Part shown: positions 53,148 to 64,000 of the stretch, one piece after another | How positions within the stretch are numbered: the stretch's first letter is position 1 | Layout: the number at the start of each line of letters is the position of its first letter | Source: Streptococcus xiaochunlingii | Lineage (GTDB): Bacteria > Bacillota > Bacilli > Lactobacillales > Streptococcaceae | Length of the DNA: 64,000 nucleotides | Assembly: GCF_006385805.1 (NCBI RefSeq) | Contig: NZ_VFSG01000001.1 | Location: forward strand, 248,001 to 312,000 | Direction: 5' to 3' | Notes under the pieces: model-generated | What the model was told of the DNA's origin: nothing | The model's input: only the letters and a program-made list of their open reading frames with translations | Database searches by the model: none | Translations under genes and position numbers: made by a program

Positions 53148-56100
53148 ATGAAATTAGTCTATACAGATATTCGAACGCCTTTAACCCAGGTCTTGGTGGA
53201 TGAAGCCAATCGCTTGGTTGCTGAAGGGAAGCGGGTCTTTTATATCGCGCCCAACTCTCTGTCCTTTGAAAAGGAAGGCAAGGTCCTACAGCTCCTCGAC
53301 CAGAAGGCTTCTTTTGCCATTACTATTACGCGCTTTGCCCAGATGGCTCGCTATTTTACCCTCAATGAAAGCCACCAACAGCAGTCGCTCGATGATATCG
53401 GTCTTGGGATGCTCTTTTTTAAGGTGCTTTCTCAGATGCCGGATGAAGAGCTCAAGGTTTATGCCCATCTTAAGAAGGATCCCCAGTTTATCCAACAATT
53501 GATCCAGCTCTTTCATGAGTTGCAGACGGCCCAGATGACAGCATCCGACTTGGATGCCTTGCCAGATCAGGAAAAGAGAGAAGACTTGGTCCATATCTTG
53601 AAAGCCGTTCAAGACCAGTTAGTCGCAGGTTCTTTTGAGTCTGAGTCTAAGTTGGCTAGTTTTGCCTCTCACCTTGTCAAGGGAGATTTGGATGAGGAGT
53701 TAAAAGACTTGGCTCTAGTGATTGACGGCTTTACCCGTTTCTCAGCCGAGGAGGACTACCTAGTTCATTTACTGCACGACAAGGGTGTCGAGATCATTAT
53801 TGGGGCTTATGCCAGTGAGAAAGCCTATCGCTCGAGCTTTCGAGAGGGCAATCTCTACCAGGCTAGTGTCGACTTCCTGCTAGACTTGGCTAGGACCTAC
53901 CAGGTCACGCCAAGCTACGTCGGTCAAGGAAAAGAGGATGCCTTTAGTCGTATGACGCGGATCTTGGAAGCTCGTTATGACTTTACAGAGGTAGAGGGTG
54001 AGCTGTCTGATCAAGATCGAGAAGCAGTAGAGATTTGGACCTGTAACCATCAAAAGGAAGAATTAGAGGCTGTAGCCCGCTCCATTCGCCAGCGTCTGTA
54101 TGAGGGAGCTCGTTACAAAGATATTCGAGTCCTATTGGGGGATGTGGATGCTTATCAGCTGCAGCTCAAGACCATCTTTGACCAGTACCAGATTCCCTTC
54201 TATCTTGGAAAGAGTGAGTCCATGTCCCAGCATCCTCTGGTTCAATGGGTGGAATCCTTAGACCGTCTTCGTCGCTATCGGTTTTTGACCGAGGATGTGG
54301 TCAATCTCTTGAAGACAGGGCTTTATGGAACGCTAACACGAGAGGATATCGACCATTTTGAACAATATGTTCGTTTTGCAGAGATCAAGGGTCTGGCTGC
54401 CTTTTCTCGTGACTTTACAGCCAACCACCAGGACAAATTTGACCTAGAGCGTCTCAATCAGATTCGCCAGCAAGTCATCAGTCCTCTGCAGGATTTTTAC
54501 AAGACCAAGAGCCAGACTAGCCAGGGACTGCTGAAGAAGTTTGCCCAGTTTTGTCAAGATGCACAGCTGGCTCAAAACATGCAAGAGTTGGCCAGTCGTT
54601 GTTCGGAGCAGGAGATGGAACGCTATGATCAAGTCTGGAAATCTTTTAGCCATGTACTAGAGCAATTTGCCCAAGTTTTTGAGCAGATGAAGGTGACCTT
54701 GGATGATTTCCTAAGCATCCTCTTATCAGGAATGTTGTTGGCAAGCTATCGGACGGTCCCGGCGACAGTGGATGTAGTGACGGTTCAGTCCTATGATTTG
54801 ATTGAGCCCTTATCAGCTCCTTATGTCTATGCCATCGGCTTGACCCAGGAGCGCTTCCCTAAGATTGTCAAGGACCAATCCTTGCTGACGGATGAGGAGC
54901 GTCAGGTCTTGAACCAAGCTTCAGACGAACAGGCCAATCTCCAAATTGCCAGTCAGGACAACTTACGGAAGAATCGCTTCGTCGCCCTATCTCTCTTCAA
55001 TGCAGCCACCAAACACTTAGTCTTGTCCAGTCCTATCCTTGTCAATGAGGTGGACGATAAGATGTCCCCTTACTTGCTTGAGCTGACCAAGGCACCGCTT
55101 ACTCTACATGTCATTGAGAAGAAGGCAAGGGCCTCTAGTGAAGATATGGGGTCTTACCAGGCCCTCTTAGCTCGACTGATTGAATTACACCAGGGAGAAA
55201 TTGACCAGGAGTTGAGCAAGGAAGAAGCGACCTTCTGGGCAGTAGCCATTCGTGTTCTTCGGAAAAAATTAGCGTCAGAAGGCTTGCATATCCCGCAAAT
55301 CAGCCATAGCTTGACGACCAAGGTCCTAGAAGATGAGACCCTTGAAGCCCTTTATCCTAAAGGTCAGGCTCTATCTTTATCCGCTTCAGCTCTCAACACC
55401 TACTACCAAAACCAATACAGCTATTATCTCCACTATGTCTTGGGCTTGCAAGAGGAGTGGCACTTGCGACCAGATGCGAGAAGCCATGGGAATTTCTTGC
55501 ACCGAATTTTTGAACGGGTGCTAAAAGATCCTTCAGAAGGAGATTTTGATGAGCGCTTGAACAAGGCCATTCGCGAAACCAGCCAGGAGACAGAGTTTGC
55601 CCTCCTTTATCAGGAGAATGCCATGGCTGCTTTTTCAAAAGAATTGCTTCTGGATACCGCTCGGGCAACGGGACGTGTCCTCGCTCACAATGATCGCATT
55701 GAAACCATTGGAGAAGAAGCTCTCTTCGGCCAGGCAGATCGTCCCTTCTTAACCCTAGAAGATGGTCGTCCGCTCTTGGTCAAGGGCAAGGTTGATCGGA
55801 TTGACCGGCTGTCTGATACAGGAGCTTTGGGAGTGGTGGACTACAAGTCCAGTGAGACCAAGTTTAATTTTGAGAAGTTCTTTAACGGTCTCAACTCCCA
55901 ATTGCCAACCTATCTGTCCGCTATCAAAGACTTTCAGGACTTTGATCCTGACAAGGGGATCTTTGGAGCCATGTACTTGCAGATGACGGATCCTTTGGTG
56001 GCTCTCAAGGATACCAAGGCGGTCGATGATGTTGTCCAAGCGGTTCTAAAATCCCAACAATACAAGGGTCTGTTCTTGGCAGATCAGGCCAGCCAGCTTG

Positions 56101-56426
56101 GAGAAAACTATGAGAAAAACAAGGCCATGCTCCTGAGTCAAGAGGAGCTAGACCTGCTCTTACTCTACAATGCCCATCTCTATCAACAAGCAGCCAAAGG
56201 GATCTTGTCTGGTAACTTTGCGATTAACCCTTATACTGAAAATGGGAGAAGCATTGCTCCCTATGTAGAACAATACAAGTCTATTACAGGATTTGAAGCC
56301 AATCTCCACCTAGGACAAGCCCGCTTCTTGGAAAAATTGGATCCAAGTCACTACGAGAAACGCCCAGTCGGTGACAAGCTCCGCCAGGCCTGGATAGAAA
56401 AAATGAAGGAGGAATTGAATCAATGA
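53148..56426 (+). CDS. rexB: ATP-dependent helicase/nuclease subunit RexB (AddB type)
   Basis: The 1092-residue subunit partners RexA in repairing double-strand ends and recognising Chi. The N-terminal region shows no Walker A (the place reads [11 protein letters not shown]), as expected for streptococcal RexB, unlike Bacillus AddB. The C-terminal nuclease motif is [13 protein letters not shown] near residue 900. I see no C-terminal cysteine cluster of the kind that holds an iron-sulfur centre in Bacillus AddB. ATG 53148 follows ACAGGAATCC. It overlaps rexA by 4 bp (ATGA). Confidence 0.94.
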   Translation: MKLVYTDIRTPLTQVLVDEANRLVAEGKRVFYIAPNSLSFEKEGKVLQLLDQKASFAITITRFAQMARYFTLNESHQQQSLDDIGLGMLFFKVLSQMPDEELKVYAHLKKDPQFIQQLIQLFHELQTAQMTASDLDALPDQEKREDLVHILKAVQDQLVAGSFESESKLASFASHLVKGDLDEELKDLALVIDGFTRFSAEEDYLVHLLHDKGVEIIIGAYASEKAYRSSFREGNLYQASVDFLLDLARTYQVTPSYVGQGKEDAFSRMTRILEARYDFTEVEGELSDQDREAVEIWTCNHQKEELEAVARSIRQRLYEGARYKDIRVLLGDVDAYQLQLKTIFDQYQIPFYLGKSESMSQHPLVQWVESLDRLRRYRFLTEDVVNLLKTGLYGTLTREDIDHFEQYVRFAEIKGLAAFSRDFTANHQDKFDLERLNQIRQQVISPLQDFYKTKSQTSQGLLKKFAQFCQDAQLAQNMQELASRCSEQEMERYDQVWKSFSHVLEQFAQVFEQMKVTLDDFLSILLSGMLLASYRTVPATVDVVTVQSYDLIEPLSAPYVYAIGLTQERFPKIVKDQSLLTDEERQVLNQASDEQANLQIASQDNLRKNRFVALSLFNAATKHLVLSSPILVNEVDDKMSPYLLELTKAPLTLHVIEKKARASSEDMGSYQALLARLIELHQGEIDQELSKEEATFWAVAIRVLRKKLASEGLHIPQISHSLTTKVLEDETLEALYPKGQALSLSASALNTYYQNQYSYYLHYVLGLQEEWHLRPDARSHGNFLHRIFERVLKDPSEGDFDERLNKAIRETSQETEFALLYQENAMAAFSKELLLDTARATGRVLAHNDRIETIGEEALFGQADRPFLTLEDGRPLLVKGKVDRIDRLSDTGALGVVDYKSSETKFNFEKFFNGLNSQLPTYLSAIKDFQDFDPDKGIFGAMYLQMTDPLVALKDTKAVDDVVQAVLKSQQYKGLFLADQASQLGENYEKNKAMLLSQEELDLLLLYNAHLYQQAAKGILSGNFAINPYTENGRSIAPYVEQYKSITGFEANLHLGQARFLEKLDPSHYEKRPVGDKLRQAWIEKMKEELNQ

Positions 56427-59400
56427 AACCAATTGAATTTTTAAGTCCTAAGCAGATTCAAGACCTCCAAGTTCAGGAGGCCCAGTCTGACAAGGAACAA
56501 AAACGGACCCCTGAGCAGATAGAAGCCATCTATTCATCAGGGACCAATATCCTGGTCTCGGCTTCGGCTGGTTCTGGGAAGACCTTCGTCATGGTCCAAC
56601 GGATCCTGGATCAATTGCACCGGGGGATTTCCATCCAGCAATTGTTCATCTCAACCTTTACCGTCAAAGCAGCAACCGAGCTTAAGGAACGCTTAGAAAA
56701 AGAGTTGGAGAAAAGTCTCAAGGCCAGTCAAGATGAGGAGCTCAAGCACCACTTGGCCCAACAAATTGCAGAATTACCAACTAGTGATATCGGAACCATG
56801 GATGCCTTCACGCAACGCCTGGTCTCCAAATATGGCTATTTATTAGGCCTCTCGCCGACCTTTCGCATCCTCCAAAGTGCGAGCGAGCAGTACTTGCTCA
56901 AGAATGACTGTTTTGAACAAGTCTTTGAGCGTTTTTATGAGGAGCAAGGGCCTGACCGCCTCTTTAGTCGTCTGGTCAAGAACTTTACAGGAAAGGGCAA
57001 GTCGCTAGCTGGTTTTAAGGACCAGGTTTATGCACTGGTAGACTTCCTCCAATCCACTGCGGATCCCCAGGCCTGGCTAGAGGAGTCATTCCTCAAAGGC
57101 TATCAGAAACTTGATTACGATGAGGCTTTAGCTAAGTTAGCCCAAGAGGTAAAAGAGCAACTCTTTGAACTGGAATCTTTCTTTACCTTCCACCTGGCCA
57201 ATGAGGGGCAAGCCTTTTCTGGGGCCAAGTACCAAGAGAATGTCACTGCTATTCAAGACTTAATCGCTAGTCTTAATGAGCAGTCCAGCCAGGAAGCCAT
57301 TTTTGAGGTTTTAGAGCGGGTGGTCCTGATCTCCCGTGCCAGCGGAGGACGAAGTCTGACCATCACGACACGAAAAGAAGACCTGAAAGAGCTAGCTACG
57401 GCCTTCAATGACGAACGCAAAGAACGCATCGAAGCCTTGCGGGCAGCAGCTTCCCAGCACTACCAGCTAACCTATCAGATTCGCTTCAAGGATGAGCCCT
57501 TGCCTTTGCTAGTCTTGCTCAGGGACTTTGTCCAAGCTTTCTCCACCGCTTATTTGGAGCGCAAGAAGCAGGAAAATGCCTTTGAATTTGGCGACATCAG
57601 CCATTTTGCTATCCAGATCCTTGAAGAATTCCCTCATATCCGCAGTCTCTATCAGGAGCGCTACCACGAGGTCATGGTCGATGAGTACCAGGATACCAAC
57701 CACACCCAAGAGCGGATGTTGGAGCTCTTGTCTAACGGTCACAACCGCTTCATGGTGGGAGATATCAAGCAGTCCATCTACCGTTTCCGTCAGGCGGATC
57801 CTCAGATTTTTAATGACAAGTTTAAGGCCTACCAAGAAGAAGGGGCTGATGGTAAGTTGATCCTGCTCAAGGAGAATTTCCGTAGCTATGTAGAAGTCTT
57901 GGAAGCGACCAACCATGTCTTTGAACGCCTCATGGACGAGGAAGTTGGGGAGATTCTTTATGACCAGAGCCACCGCTTGATTGCGGGCAATCCGGATAAG
58001 AAAGAGCCGACACCCGCCTATGAAACTGAGTTCCTGCTTTACGATGGCAGTCAGGATGTGGCTGAAGCAACTGAAGACGAGGAGCAAGAAGGGGATAGCC
58101 TATCCTCAGGTGAAGTCCTTTTGGTCATCAAGGAGATCATCCGCCTCCACAACGAAGAAGAGGTTTCCTTTAAGGATATCACACTCTTGACGGCGTCTCG
58201 GACTCGCAACGACAAGGTGCTTTCAGCCTTTGAAGCCTATCAAATTCCTATCGTTGCAGATGGAGGAGAGGAAAACTACCTCCAGTCCGTTGAAGTCATG
58301 GTCCTTTTGGACACCCTCCGAACCATTAACAATCCCTTGCAGGACTATCCCTTGGTGGCCCTCCTGAAATCAGCCATGTTTGAGTTTGATGAGGACCAGT
58401 TGGCTCGTTTAGCCTTACAGGGAGTTGAAGGCAAGAAGGCAGAGAATCTCTATGAGAAACTGCAACACGCCCTAGACCTGACAGGGAGTGCTTCTCATTT
58501 GATCGATTCCAGCTTGAGAGAGAAGCTCACCCGCTTTATGGAGACATTGGAATCCTGGCGTGAATATGCTCAGACGCATTCTCTCTATGACCTGCTCTGG
58601 AAGATTTACCAAGATCGCCACTATTATGATTATGTGGGTGCCCTGCCAAATGGAGCCCAACGGCAGGCCAATCTCTATGCCTTGACCCTGCGGGCAAATG
58701 ACTTTGAAAGCTCTAGTTTCAAAGGTTTGCCACGTTTCATCTCCATGATTGATAAGATTTTGGAAAACCAACACGACTTGGCCAATGTCGCCCAGGCAGT
58801 TCCTAAGGATGCTGTCCAACTCATGACCATCCATAAGAGCAAGGGACTTGAGTTTCCTTATGTCTTTATCCTCAATACTGACAAAAAGTTTGTCGGCAAG
58901 GAACTATCGACCAATGCTGTCATCAGTCGGAAAAATGGGGTCGGGATCAAGTATGTTGCGAATCTCCCCGTCGAGTCAGATCAAGAGGGACTTCCCGAGT
59001 CGGTACGCTTGGTCATTGAGACCCTGCCTTATCAGCGAAATGTTGAGGAAATTCGTCTAGCATCCTTGTCGGAACAGATGCGCCTCCTCTATGTCGCTAT
59101 GACCCGGGCAGAGCGCAAGCTCTATCTGGTGGGCAAGGGCCGGCAGGATAAGTTGGAAGAGAAAAAATGGGGATCCAGTGTCAATGGACGCTTGAGCCCA
59201 GCTCTTCGTAAGGAGATCAATTGTTTCCAAGACTGGCTCTATGCCATCCAGGCAGTCTTTGCCCAGCAACACTTGTCCTATCAGACCCGCTTTGTGACCG
59301 ACCAAGACTTGACGCCGGAGCAAATCGGTCACTTGGAGTTGAAGTCTTCTCTCCCAGTCGATGACCTCAAGGACAACCGGCAATCAGAAGAGATCCGCCG

Positions 59401-60106
59401 TGCCCTGGATGTCTTAGAATCAGTGGACCGGCTCAACACCCAGTACCAAGCAGCCATCCAACTTCCGAGTGTGCGGACTCCGAGCCAAATTAAGAAATTC
59501 TATGAACCTATCCAAGATATCGACGGAGTGGACCTCATGGAAAAAGCAGATCTTGCCTTACCAAGCTTTGAGTTTCCAACCTTTGGCAAGGAAGAAGCTG
59601 TGACAGGAGCAGCAGTCGGTAGTGCCCTGCACGAATTGATGCAACGGATTCCATTGACGACGATTCCAACCATGGAGAGCCTAGCAATGGTCCTCCAAGA
59701 GGTCAATGCCAGTCCGGCTGTCAAGAAGCGGATCGACCTCAAGAAGGTTTTGGCCTTCTTCCAGACCGACTTGGGCCAACTCTTGCTAAAAGAGTCCGAC
59801 AAGGTCCATCGTGAAGCGCCCTTTGCCATGCTCAAGACAGATCCAGCTAGTGGCCAGGACTTTGTGGTCCGGGGGATCTTAGACGGCTACCTACTATTGG
59901 AAGATCGGATTCTTCTCTTTGACTACAAGACAGACCGTTACCGGAACCCTCAAGAATTGCTGGATCGCTACCAAGCCCAACTGGAACTCTACGCAGAAGC
60001 CCTCCGCCGTTCATATGGTGTGGAGCAGGTTGAATCCTATTTGATTTTACTAGGCGGTGAGCAGCTGCAAGTCGTTTCTTTAGCAGATAGAAAGGACAAC
60101 TCATGA
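56423..60106 (+). CDS. rexA: ATP-dependent helicase/nuclease subunit RexA (AddA type)
   Basis: The 1227-residue UvrD-like helicase with a RecB-type nuclease resects double-strand breaks. The Q-like segment [11 protein letters not shown] is followed by Walker [11 protein letters not shown] (about residue 46), motif [12 protein letters not shown] (about 415), motif [20 protein letters not shown], motif [12 protein letters not shown] and motif [17 protein letters not shown]. The C-terminal nuclease motif is LFDYKTDRY near 1165. AAGGAG lies 8 bases before the ATG inside rexB. Its stop overlaps the following DUF4298 gene. Confidence 0.96.
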   Translation: MKPIEFLSPKQIQDLQVQEAQSDKEQKRTPEQIEAIYSSGTNILVSASAGSGKTFVMVQRILDQLHRGISIQQLFISTFTVKAATELKERLEKELEKSLKASQDEELKHHLAQQIAELPTSDIGTMDAFTQRLVSKYGYLLGLSPTFRILQSASEQYLLKNDCFEQVFERFYEEQGPDRLFSRLVKNFTGKGKSLAGFKDQVYALVDFLQSTADPQAWLEESFLKGYQKLDYDEALAKLAQEVKEQLFELESFFTFHLANEGQAFSGAKYQENVTAIQDLIASLNEQSSQEAIFEVLERVVLISRASGGRSLTITTRKEDLKELATAFNDERKERIEALRAAASQHYQLTYQIRFKDEPLPLLVLLRDFVQAFSTAYLERKKQENAFEFGDISHFAIQILEEFPHIRSLYQERYHEVMVDEYQDTNHTQERMLELLSNGHNRFMVGDIKQSIYRFRQADPQIFNDKFKAYQEEGADGKLILLKENFRSYVEVLEATNHVFERLMDEEVGEILYDQSHRLIAGNPDKKEPTPAYETEFLLYDGSQDVAEATEDEEQEGDSLSSGEVLLVIKEIIRLHNEEEVSFKDITLLTASRTRNDKVLSAFEAYQIPIVADGGEENYLQSVEVMVLLDTLRTINNPLQDYPLVALLKSAMFEFDEDQLARLALQGVEGKKAENLYEKLQHALDLTGSASHLIDSSLREKLTRFMETLESWREYAQTHSLYDLLWKIYQDRHYYDYVGALPNGAQRQANLYALTLRANDFESSSFKGLPRFISMIDKILENQHDLANVAQAVPKDAVQLMTIHKSKGLEFPYVFILNTDKKFVGKELSTNAVISRKNGVGIKYVANLPVESDQEGLPESVRLVIETLPYQRNVEEIRLASLSEQMRLLYVAMTRAERKLYLVGKGRQDKLEEKKWGSSVNGRLSPALRKEINCFQDWLYAIQAVFAQQHLSYQTRFVTDQDLTPEQIGHLELKSSLPVDDLKDNRQSEEIRRALDVLESVDRLNTQYQAAIQLPSVRTPSQIKKFYEPIQDIDGVDLMEKADLALPSFEFPTFGKEEAVTGAAVGSALHELMQRIPLTTIPTMESLAMVLQEVNASPAVKKRIDLKKVLAFFQTDLGQLLLKESDKVHREAPFAMLKTDPASGQDFVVRGILDGYLLLEDRILLFDYKTDRYRNPQELLDRYQAQLELYAEALRRSYGVEQVESYLILLGGEQLQVVSLADRKDNS

Positions 60107-60408
60107 CCCCAATTGAACGAATCCAAGAGATGGAAGGCCATCTCAACACCTACCAAAGTTTAATCGAAGAGCTCGAAGCATGTTTGAAACGGGTAGAAGC
60201 TGGCCAGTCTAGCTATATCGCCCTTCGCGATTACTACACTAGCCAGGTCTACATGGACGATGTCGAATTGTCCAATCAGCCAGACTTCCCTGAAGAGGTC
60301 TACTGTGGCGTCTTATCGGAAGATGCCGTCTACGATTTGTTGGACGAGCACTACCAAAAGGCAGTAGAGATGCTAGACCTTGCTACCAAGATGTTAAAAG
60401 AACGATAA
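60103..60408 (+). CDS. DUF4298 protein
   Basis: This 101-residue acidic helical protein begins [18 protein letters not shown] and contains [12 protein letters not shown] and [13 protein letters not shown], which I associate with the DUF4298 family of unknown function. Its ATG overlaps the rexA stop (ATGA). It is thus translated with rexBA, hinting at a link to the nuclease, though none is established. A terminator follows 6 bp after the stop. Confidence 0.8.
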   Translation: MTPIERIQEMEGHLNTYQSLIEELEACLKRVEAGQSSYIALRDYYTSQVYMDDVELSNQPDFPEEVYCGVLSEDAVYDLLDEHYQKAVEMLDLATKMLKER

Positions 60409-60414
60409 GAACAC

Positions 60415-60441
60415 AAAAAACTCCGGTTTTCCGGAGTTTTT
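60415..60441. terminator. Terminator after rexBA, left flank of element copy C
   Basis: AAAAAACTCCGG (60415-60426), loop TTTT, CCGGAGTTTTT (60431-60441). It can act in both directions and is almost identical to the hairpin at 60691-60718. Confidence 0.85.
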
Positions 60442-60690
60442 AGATTAAAGATAAATTCTTCTGAAAAACTTTCCTTAGGTTAGTACGGACGTCAGCGAAC
60501 TTCTACGAAGTTCCATGACTTAGTTTTGGACCTAAGGTTCCAAAACTCCCGTGTGCTAGAAACAATCGTGTTTCTAGCACTTTTCTCACAGCGGAAAGTT
60601 TTTGACTTGCTTAAAATCTTAAATAATAAATAACTTTTTTGAAAAAATTATCTAGCTAGTAATGTAAAAATAGTTTGTCTACATTCACAA
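60442..60690 (+). repeat. Structured intergenic element, copy C
   Basis: It opens with AGATTAAAGATAAA and closes with TAGTTTGTCTACATTCAC, 249 bp, the same length as copy A. The core CTTTCC to GGAAAG carries hairpins GAACTTC/GAAGTTC (60497-60513), AGTTTTGGA/TCCAAAACT (60522-60547, loop CCTAAGGT) and GTGCTAGAAAC/GTTTCTAGCAC (60553-60580). As for copy A, it lies between convergent genes and is bounded by two near-identical terminators. Confidence 0.8.
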
Positions 60691-60718
60691 AAAAAACTCC
60701 GGTTTCCCGGAGTTTTTT
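60691..60718. terminator. Terminator after the DUF3042 gene, right flank of element copy C
   Basis: AAAAAACTCCGG (60691-60702), loop TTTC, CCGGAGTTTTTT (60707-60718). It serves the minus-strand DUF3042 gene and repeats the rexBA terminator with one loop change. Confidence 0.82.
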
Positions 60719-60725
60719 CTTTTGA

Positions 60726-60896
60726 TTAGTGTGATACACGACGACGTGCTGCTTTTTTGCGGTTTTCTTCGATGAAAGCTGCTTTTTGTTCTTCAGGCTC
60801 GATTACTTTTTTCTTGAATGTGTAAACTGCACCTGCTACAGCAGCAACTGTACCAGCAACACCAGTAACAAAACCTTTACCAAATCCTTTAGCCAT
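60726..60896 (-). CDS. DUF3042 small protein
   Basis: This 56-residue protein starts MAKGFGKGFVTGVAGTVAAVAG, a glycine/alanine-rich hydrophobic segment that may insert in the membrane, followed by YTFKKKVIEPEEQKAAF and a basic tail KKAARRRVSH. It matches the DUF3042 family of lactic acid bacteria, function unknown. AAGGAG lies 8 bases before its ATG on the minus strand. It is divergent from miaA and convergent with the rexBA operon. Confidence 0.82.
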   Translation of the reverse strand: MAKGFGKGFVTGVAGTVAAVAGAVYTFKKKVIEPEEQKAAFIEENRKKAARRRVSH

Positions 60897-60930
60897 GAGA
60901 ATTTCTCCTTTTTAGAACTTTAAATTTTTA

Positions 60931-60939
60931 TGTTATAAT
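60931..60939 (+). promoter_or_regulatory. miaA extended -10
   Basis: TGTTATAAT lies 40 bp before ATG 60980. Confidence 0.5.
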
Positions 60940-60979
60940 ATATGGTAACGAAAAAATGCGATTTTTGCAAGGAAAAACG

Positions 60980-61870
60980 ATGAAAAACAAGATAATTGTG
61001 ATAGTGGGACCGACCGCTGTTGGCAAAACAGCCCTCGCTATCGAGGTGGCCAAGCGCTTTAACGGAGAGGTCATCAGCGGAGATAGCCAGCAGGTCTACC
61101 GCACCCTAGATATCGGAACAGCCAAAGCTAGTCCAGAAGATCAGTCGGCAGCTCCCCATCATCTGATTGATGTCCGCGAGGTGACAGAGACTTACTCGGC
61201 CTATGATTTTGTGACAGAAGCTAGCCAAGCCATCGAGGAGATTCAAGAACGAGGCCACCTTCCCATTATTGCTGGAGGGACAGGCCTCTATGTCCAGAGT
61301 CTCTTAGAAGGCTATCACCTAGGAGGGGATGTTGCCCACGAGGATATTCTAGCCTATCGGGAGTCCTTGTCCCCTCTCACTGATGAAGAACTGTTTGACC
61401 GAGTAGCGAAAGAGGGAATTGAGATCCCGCAAATCAATCGCAGACGGGCTATGCGGGCCTTGGAAATCGCCCATTTCGGTCAGGACTTGGAAAATCAAGC
61501 TCCAGCCCATGAACCCTATATCATCTGTTTAGATGATGATCGCCAAGCCTTGTATGACCGCATCAATCGACGGGTGGATTTCATGGTTGAGCAGGGCTTG
61601 TTAGAAGAAGCTCAGTGGCTATATGAGAACCATCCTGAGGTTCAGGCGGCGAAGGGGATTGGCTACAAGGAGCTCTTCCCTTATTTCAAGGGGGAGCAAA
61701 GCCTTGAAGAGGCTCTTGAACAGCTCAAGCAAAATACGCGCCGTTTTGCCAAGCGCCAGTTGACCTGGTTCCGCAATCGGATGACAGTTCATTTTTACCA
61801 GATTGGAGAAGAAGGCTTCAAGGAGCGGGTTCTTCAAGATATAGAAAGATTTTTAGATGATAGAAACTGA
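60980..61870 (+). CDS. miaA: tRNA dimethylallyltransferase MiaA
   Basis: The 296-residue enzyme adds an isopentenyl group to A37 of tRNAs that read codons beginning with U. The P-loop [11 protein letters not shown] is at residues 10-20, the substrate motif SGDSQQVYR near 36-44, and [16 protein letters not shown] near 96-111. ATG 60980 has AAGGA 7 bases upstream; an ATG at 60956 is too close to the transcription start to have a ribosome site. It overlaps hflX by 14 bp. Confidence 0.95.
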   Translation: MKNKIIVIVGPTAVGKTALAIEVAKRFNGEVISGDSQQVYRTLDIGTAKASPEDQSAAPHHLIDVREVTETYSAYDFVTEASQAIEEIQERGHLPIIAGGTGLYVQSLLEGYHLGGDVAHEDILAYRESLSPLTDEELFDRVAKEGIEIPQINRRRAMRALEIAHFGQDLENQAPAHEPYIICLDDDRQALYDRINRRVDFMVEQGLLEEAQWLYENHPEVQAAKGIGYKELFPYFKGEQSLEEALEQLKQNTRRFAKRQLTWFRNRMTVHFYQIGEEGFKERVLQDIERFLDDRN

Positions 61871-63107
61871 GAAAAAACAGGAGCGGGTCCTCATTGTCGG
61901 TGTCGAACTTCAAGGCATGGAGAACTTTGACATGTCTATGGAGGAGTTGGCCAGTCTAGCCAAGACAGCTGGGGCAGAAGTCGTCGGCGTCTACACTCAA
62001 AAGAGGGAGAAGTACGACAGTAAGACCTTTGTCGGCTCTGGGAAGCTAGAAGAGATTGCCCAAATGGTCGATGCGGATAAGGTTTCGACCGTTGTCGTTA
62101 ACAACCGTTTGACCCCTCGCCAGAATGTGAATTTAGAAGAAATTTTGGGTGTGAAGGTCATCGACCGGATGCAGCTGATTTTGGATATCTTTGCCATGCG
62201 GGCTCGGAGCCACGAAGGCAAGCTCCAGGTTCATCTAGCCCAGCTCAAGTACCTTTTGCCTCGTCTCGTGGGTCAAGGGATCATGCTCAGCCGTCAGGCT
62301 GGGGGGATTGGTTCCCGTGGACCGGGAGAAAGTCAGTTGGAGTTGAACCGCCGGAGTGTCCGCAATCAAATCACCGATATCGAGCGTCAACTCAAGGTGG
62401 TTGAGAAGAACCGTGAAGTGGTCCGAGAAAAACGCTTAGAATCCTCTGTTTTTAAGATTGGCTTGATTGGCTACACCAATGCAGGGAAATCAACCATTAT
62501 GAATGCCTTGACCAGTAAGACCCAGTACGAAGCAGATGAACTCTTTGCGACCTTGGATGCTACAACCAAGAGCATTCATCTAACAGGCAATTTACAAGTA
62601 ACTCTGACAGATACGGTTGGCTTTATTCAAGACTTGCCAACAGAGTTAGTGACCAGCTTTAAGTCGACCTTAGAAGAGAGCAAGAATGTGGATCTTTTGG
62701 TCCATGTCATCGATGCCTCTGATCCCAACCATGAAGAGCATGAAAAGACAGTCCTTCAGATTATGAAAGATTTGGAGATGTTGGATATTCCACGCTTGAC
62801 CCTCTACAACAAGGCAGACAAAGTCGAGAACTTTACCCCGACCCAGACACCTTACCGCCTGGTGTCGGCCAAGGATCCTGATAGTCGGACTAAACTTCAG
62901 GACATCCTTCTTGAAAAGATGCAGGAACTCTTCCAGCCCTTTACGATTCAGGTTCCTTTTGAACAAGCTTACCGGATCCATGACTTGGAGACCATGGCCA
63001 TTCTGACTGAGCGTTCCTATGAGGAGACTGGCGAGGTCATAACAGGCTACATCGCCCCGAAAAATGCATGGAGACTAGAGGAGTTTTATCATCATGGATT
63101 ATATTAA
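61857..63107 (+). CDS. hflX: Ribosome-associated GTPase HflX
   Basis: The 416-residue GTPase rescues or splits stalled ribosomes. The glycine-rich N-terminal HflX domain includes VGSGKLEEI (about 55-63) and [18 protein letters not shown] (about 147-164). A coiled linker follows, then the G domain with GYTNAGKST (about 205), DTVGFI and NKAD. Its start lies within miaA, as is common for this pair. It overlaps the following gene by 14 bp, showing tight coupling of miaA-hflX and the next gene. Confidence 0.95.
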   Translation: MIETEKKQERVLIVGVELQGMENFDMSMEELASLAKTAGAEVVGVYTQKREKYDSKTFVGSGKLEEIAQMVDADKVSTVVVNNRLTPRQNVNLEEILGVKVIDRMQLILDIFAMRARSHEGKLQVHLAQLKYLLPRLVGQGIMLSRQAGGIGSRGPGESQLELNRRSVRNQITDIERQLKVVEKNREVVREKRLESSVFKIGLIGYTNAGKSTIMNALTSKTQYEADELFATLDATTKSIHLTGNLQVTLTDTVGFIQDLPTELVTSFKSTLEESKNVDLLVHVIDASDPNHEEHEKTVLQIMKDLEMLDIPRLTLYNKADKVENFTPTQTPYRLVSAKDPDSRTKLQDILLEKMQELFQPFTIQVPFEQAYRIHDLETMAILTERSYEETGEVITGYIAPKNAWRLEEFYHHGLY

Positions 63108-63711
63108 CATGGCTCTCAGCTACGGAGGCTATACCAGTCTGGACAAGGTCTATTTGGAGCGGGTCTTGGCGGGATTGACAGAGGAGCAGAAGCTCCAGTT
63201 TATCACGCCACCACCCAGTGTGATCAATGCCTACTTCGCTGAGCTCTACCAAAAGAAGAGCCCCGATGCAGCAACAGACTACTATGAACAAGTCACTGAG
63301 GTCTTTGATCTCTATCAGACCAGTCCCAGCTTCGAGGAGGACAAACCCTTTGTCCGTCTCAATCTCTCTGGCAAGGCCTATGGCTTTTGCTACCGAGAGA
63401 AAGGATTGGCTCAAGTCTTTGCCCAGCAAGCAGAAGCTATCAGCATGGATCTCTTGTTTGAGATTGCGCAAATCTTTCCTCACTACCTCGTTTATGAAGA
63501 GGAAAGATTGATCTTGATGCGCCATGTTACGGATCGAGAGGTGGTGGAGACCAAGGAATTGTCAGCTTTGTCTCAATTTGAAGAGTTAGCAGATGGCAGC
63601 ATCCGCCTGACTGGCTACAACCAGGACGAATTGGCCCAATTGGCTAGGGCCTACCCAGGAAAAATCGCCGTTCGATCGAAAAATCGGACCGCTATGATCT
63701 ATATAAGTTAG
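63094..63711 (+). CDS. Conserved streptococcal protein of unknown function
   Basis: I do not recognise a characterised family. The 205-residue soluble protein starts [25 protein letters not shown] and includes [24 protein letters not shown] (about 91-114) and a C-terminal [20 protein letters not shown]. It lies between hflX and rnz, as in pneumococcus. Some genomes label it a cystathionine beta-lyase, but I see no PLP-binding lysine context or enough length for that. Its ATG lies in hflX, 8 bases after TAGAGGAG. Confidence 0.72.
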   Translation: MDYINMALSYGGYTSLDKVYLERVLAGLTEEQKLQFITPPPSVINAYFAELYQKKSPDAATDYYEQVTEVFDLYQTSPSFEEDKPFVRLNLSGKAYGFCYREKGLAQVFAQQAEAISMDLLFEIAQIFPHYLVYEEERLILMRHVTDREVVETKELSALSQFEELADGSIRLTGYNQDELAQLARAYPGKIAVRSKNRTAMIYIS

Positions 63712-63721
63712 AAAGAATACA

Positions 63722-64000
63722 ATGGAAATTCAATTTTTAGGAACGGGTGCGGGCCAGCCGTCCAAATCTCGTAATGTCTCAAGTCTAGCGCTCAAACTCT
63801 TGGATGAGATCAATGAAGTTTGGCTCTTTGACTGTGGAGAAGGGACACAAAACCAAATATTAGAAACCAGCATCCGTCCTCGAAAAGTTAGCAAGATCTT
63901 TATCACCCACTTACACGGGGACCATATCTTTGGCTTGCCAGGTTTCCTCTCTAGCCGCGCCTTTCAGGCCAATGAAGACCAGACTGATCTAGAGATTTAT
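63722..64000 (+). CDS. rnz: Ribonuclease Z, N-terminal part (partial)
   Basis: The 93 visible residues open [21 protein letters not shown] and contain the metallo-beta-lactamase metal motif [13 protein letters not shown] near residues 62-74, which binds the two catalytic zinc ions. RNase Z cuts the 3' trailer of tRNA precursors. The gene starts 10 bp after the preceding stop, with TTAGAAAGAATAC as a modest ribosome site, and runs off the window end. Confidence 0.94.
   Translation, partial: MEIQFLGTGAGQPSKSRNVSSLALKLLDEINEVWLFDCGEGTQNQILETSIRPRKVSKIFITHLHGDHIFGLPGFLSSRAFQANEDQTDLEIY

Overview
The window is chromosomal DNA of an oral Streptococcus. Several gene blocks keep the order I remember from S. 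pneumoniae: pst-phoU-pepN-ciaRH, the choline-type ABC genes followed by pnuC-sczA-czcD-adh, the fRMsr gene before dnaX, rexBA, and miaA-hflX-rnz. Extra genes between these blocks and the pnuC leader suggest the sanguinis/parasanguinis/australis side of the genus. The species is an inference; no rRNA is present.

Layout. 1-4.2 kb: phosphate uptake operon (pstS end, pstC, pstA, pstB1, pstB2 with an early stop, phoU). 4.3-10.4 kb: aminopeptidase pepN, convergent biotin transporter bioY, a secreted Q/G/N-rich protein, and the ciaRH two-component system. 10.4-20.2 kb: gloA, peptidoglycan deacetylase pgdA, a DEAD-box helicase and an oxidoreductase on the minus strand, udk, a DUF1275 membrane protein, fRMsr, dnaX, a small membrane protein, and birA. 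20.2-25.1 kb: galR divergent from galK-galT-galE. 25.1-28.6 kb: a PTS EIIC gene split by a stop codon, a DUF915 hydrolase and a lipoprotein. 28.6-36.7 kb: MarR regulator, NmrA-like reductase, choline/osmoprotectant ABC transporter, pnuC behind a probable NAD+-II riboswitch, an auxin-efflux-type carrier, and sczA/czcD zinc control. 36.8-47.7 kb: a MacB-like ABC protein of different base composition, ferrochelatase, zinc alcohol dehydrogenase, a large membrane-associated SF2 helicase, a nucleoside phosphorylase and a Trk/Ktr potassium system. 47.7-52.1 kb: a very AT-rich island with a TetR regulator, three matching operators, two ABC transporters and a truncated 34-codon gene. 52.2-64 kb: a CPBP protein, rexB-rexA, DUF4298, DUF3042, miaA, hflX, an unknown gene and the start of rnz.

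System-level links: BirA probably controls bioY, GalR the gal operon, SczA czcD, the MarR protein its own choline-transport operon, and the TetR protein the AT-rich island.

Most notable: a family of about 249-bp intergenic elements (three full copies, one remnant) that fold into several hairpins whose arms change together between copies. Two copies lie between convergent genes and are bounded on each side by nearly identical terminator hairpins. Other points are two nonsense-interrupted transporter genes, four start codons 6-7 nt after extended -10 boxes (candidate leaderless mRNAs), and a gene fragment cut off exactly at a repeat remnant.
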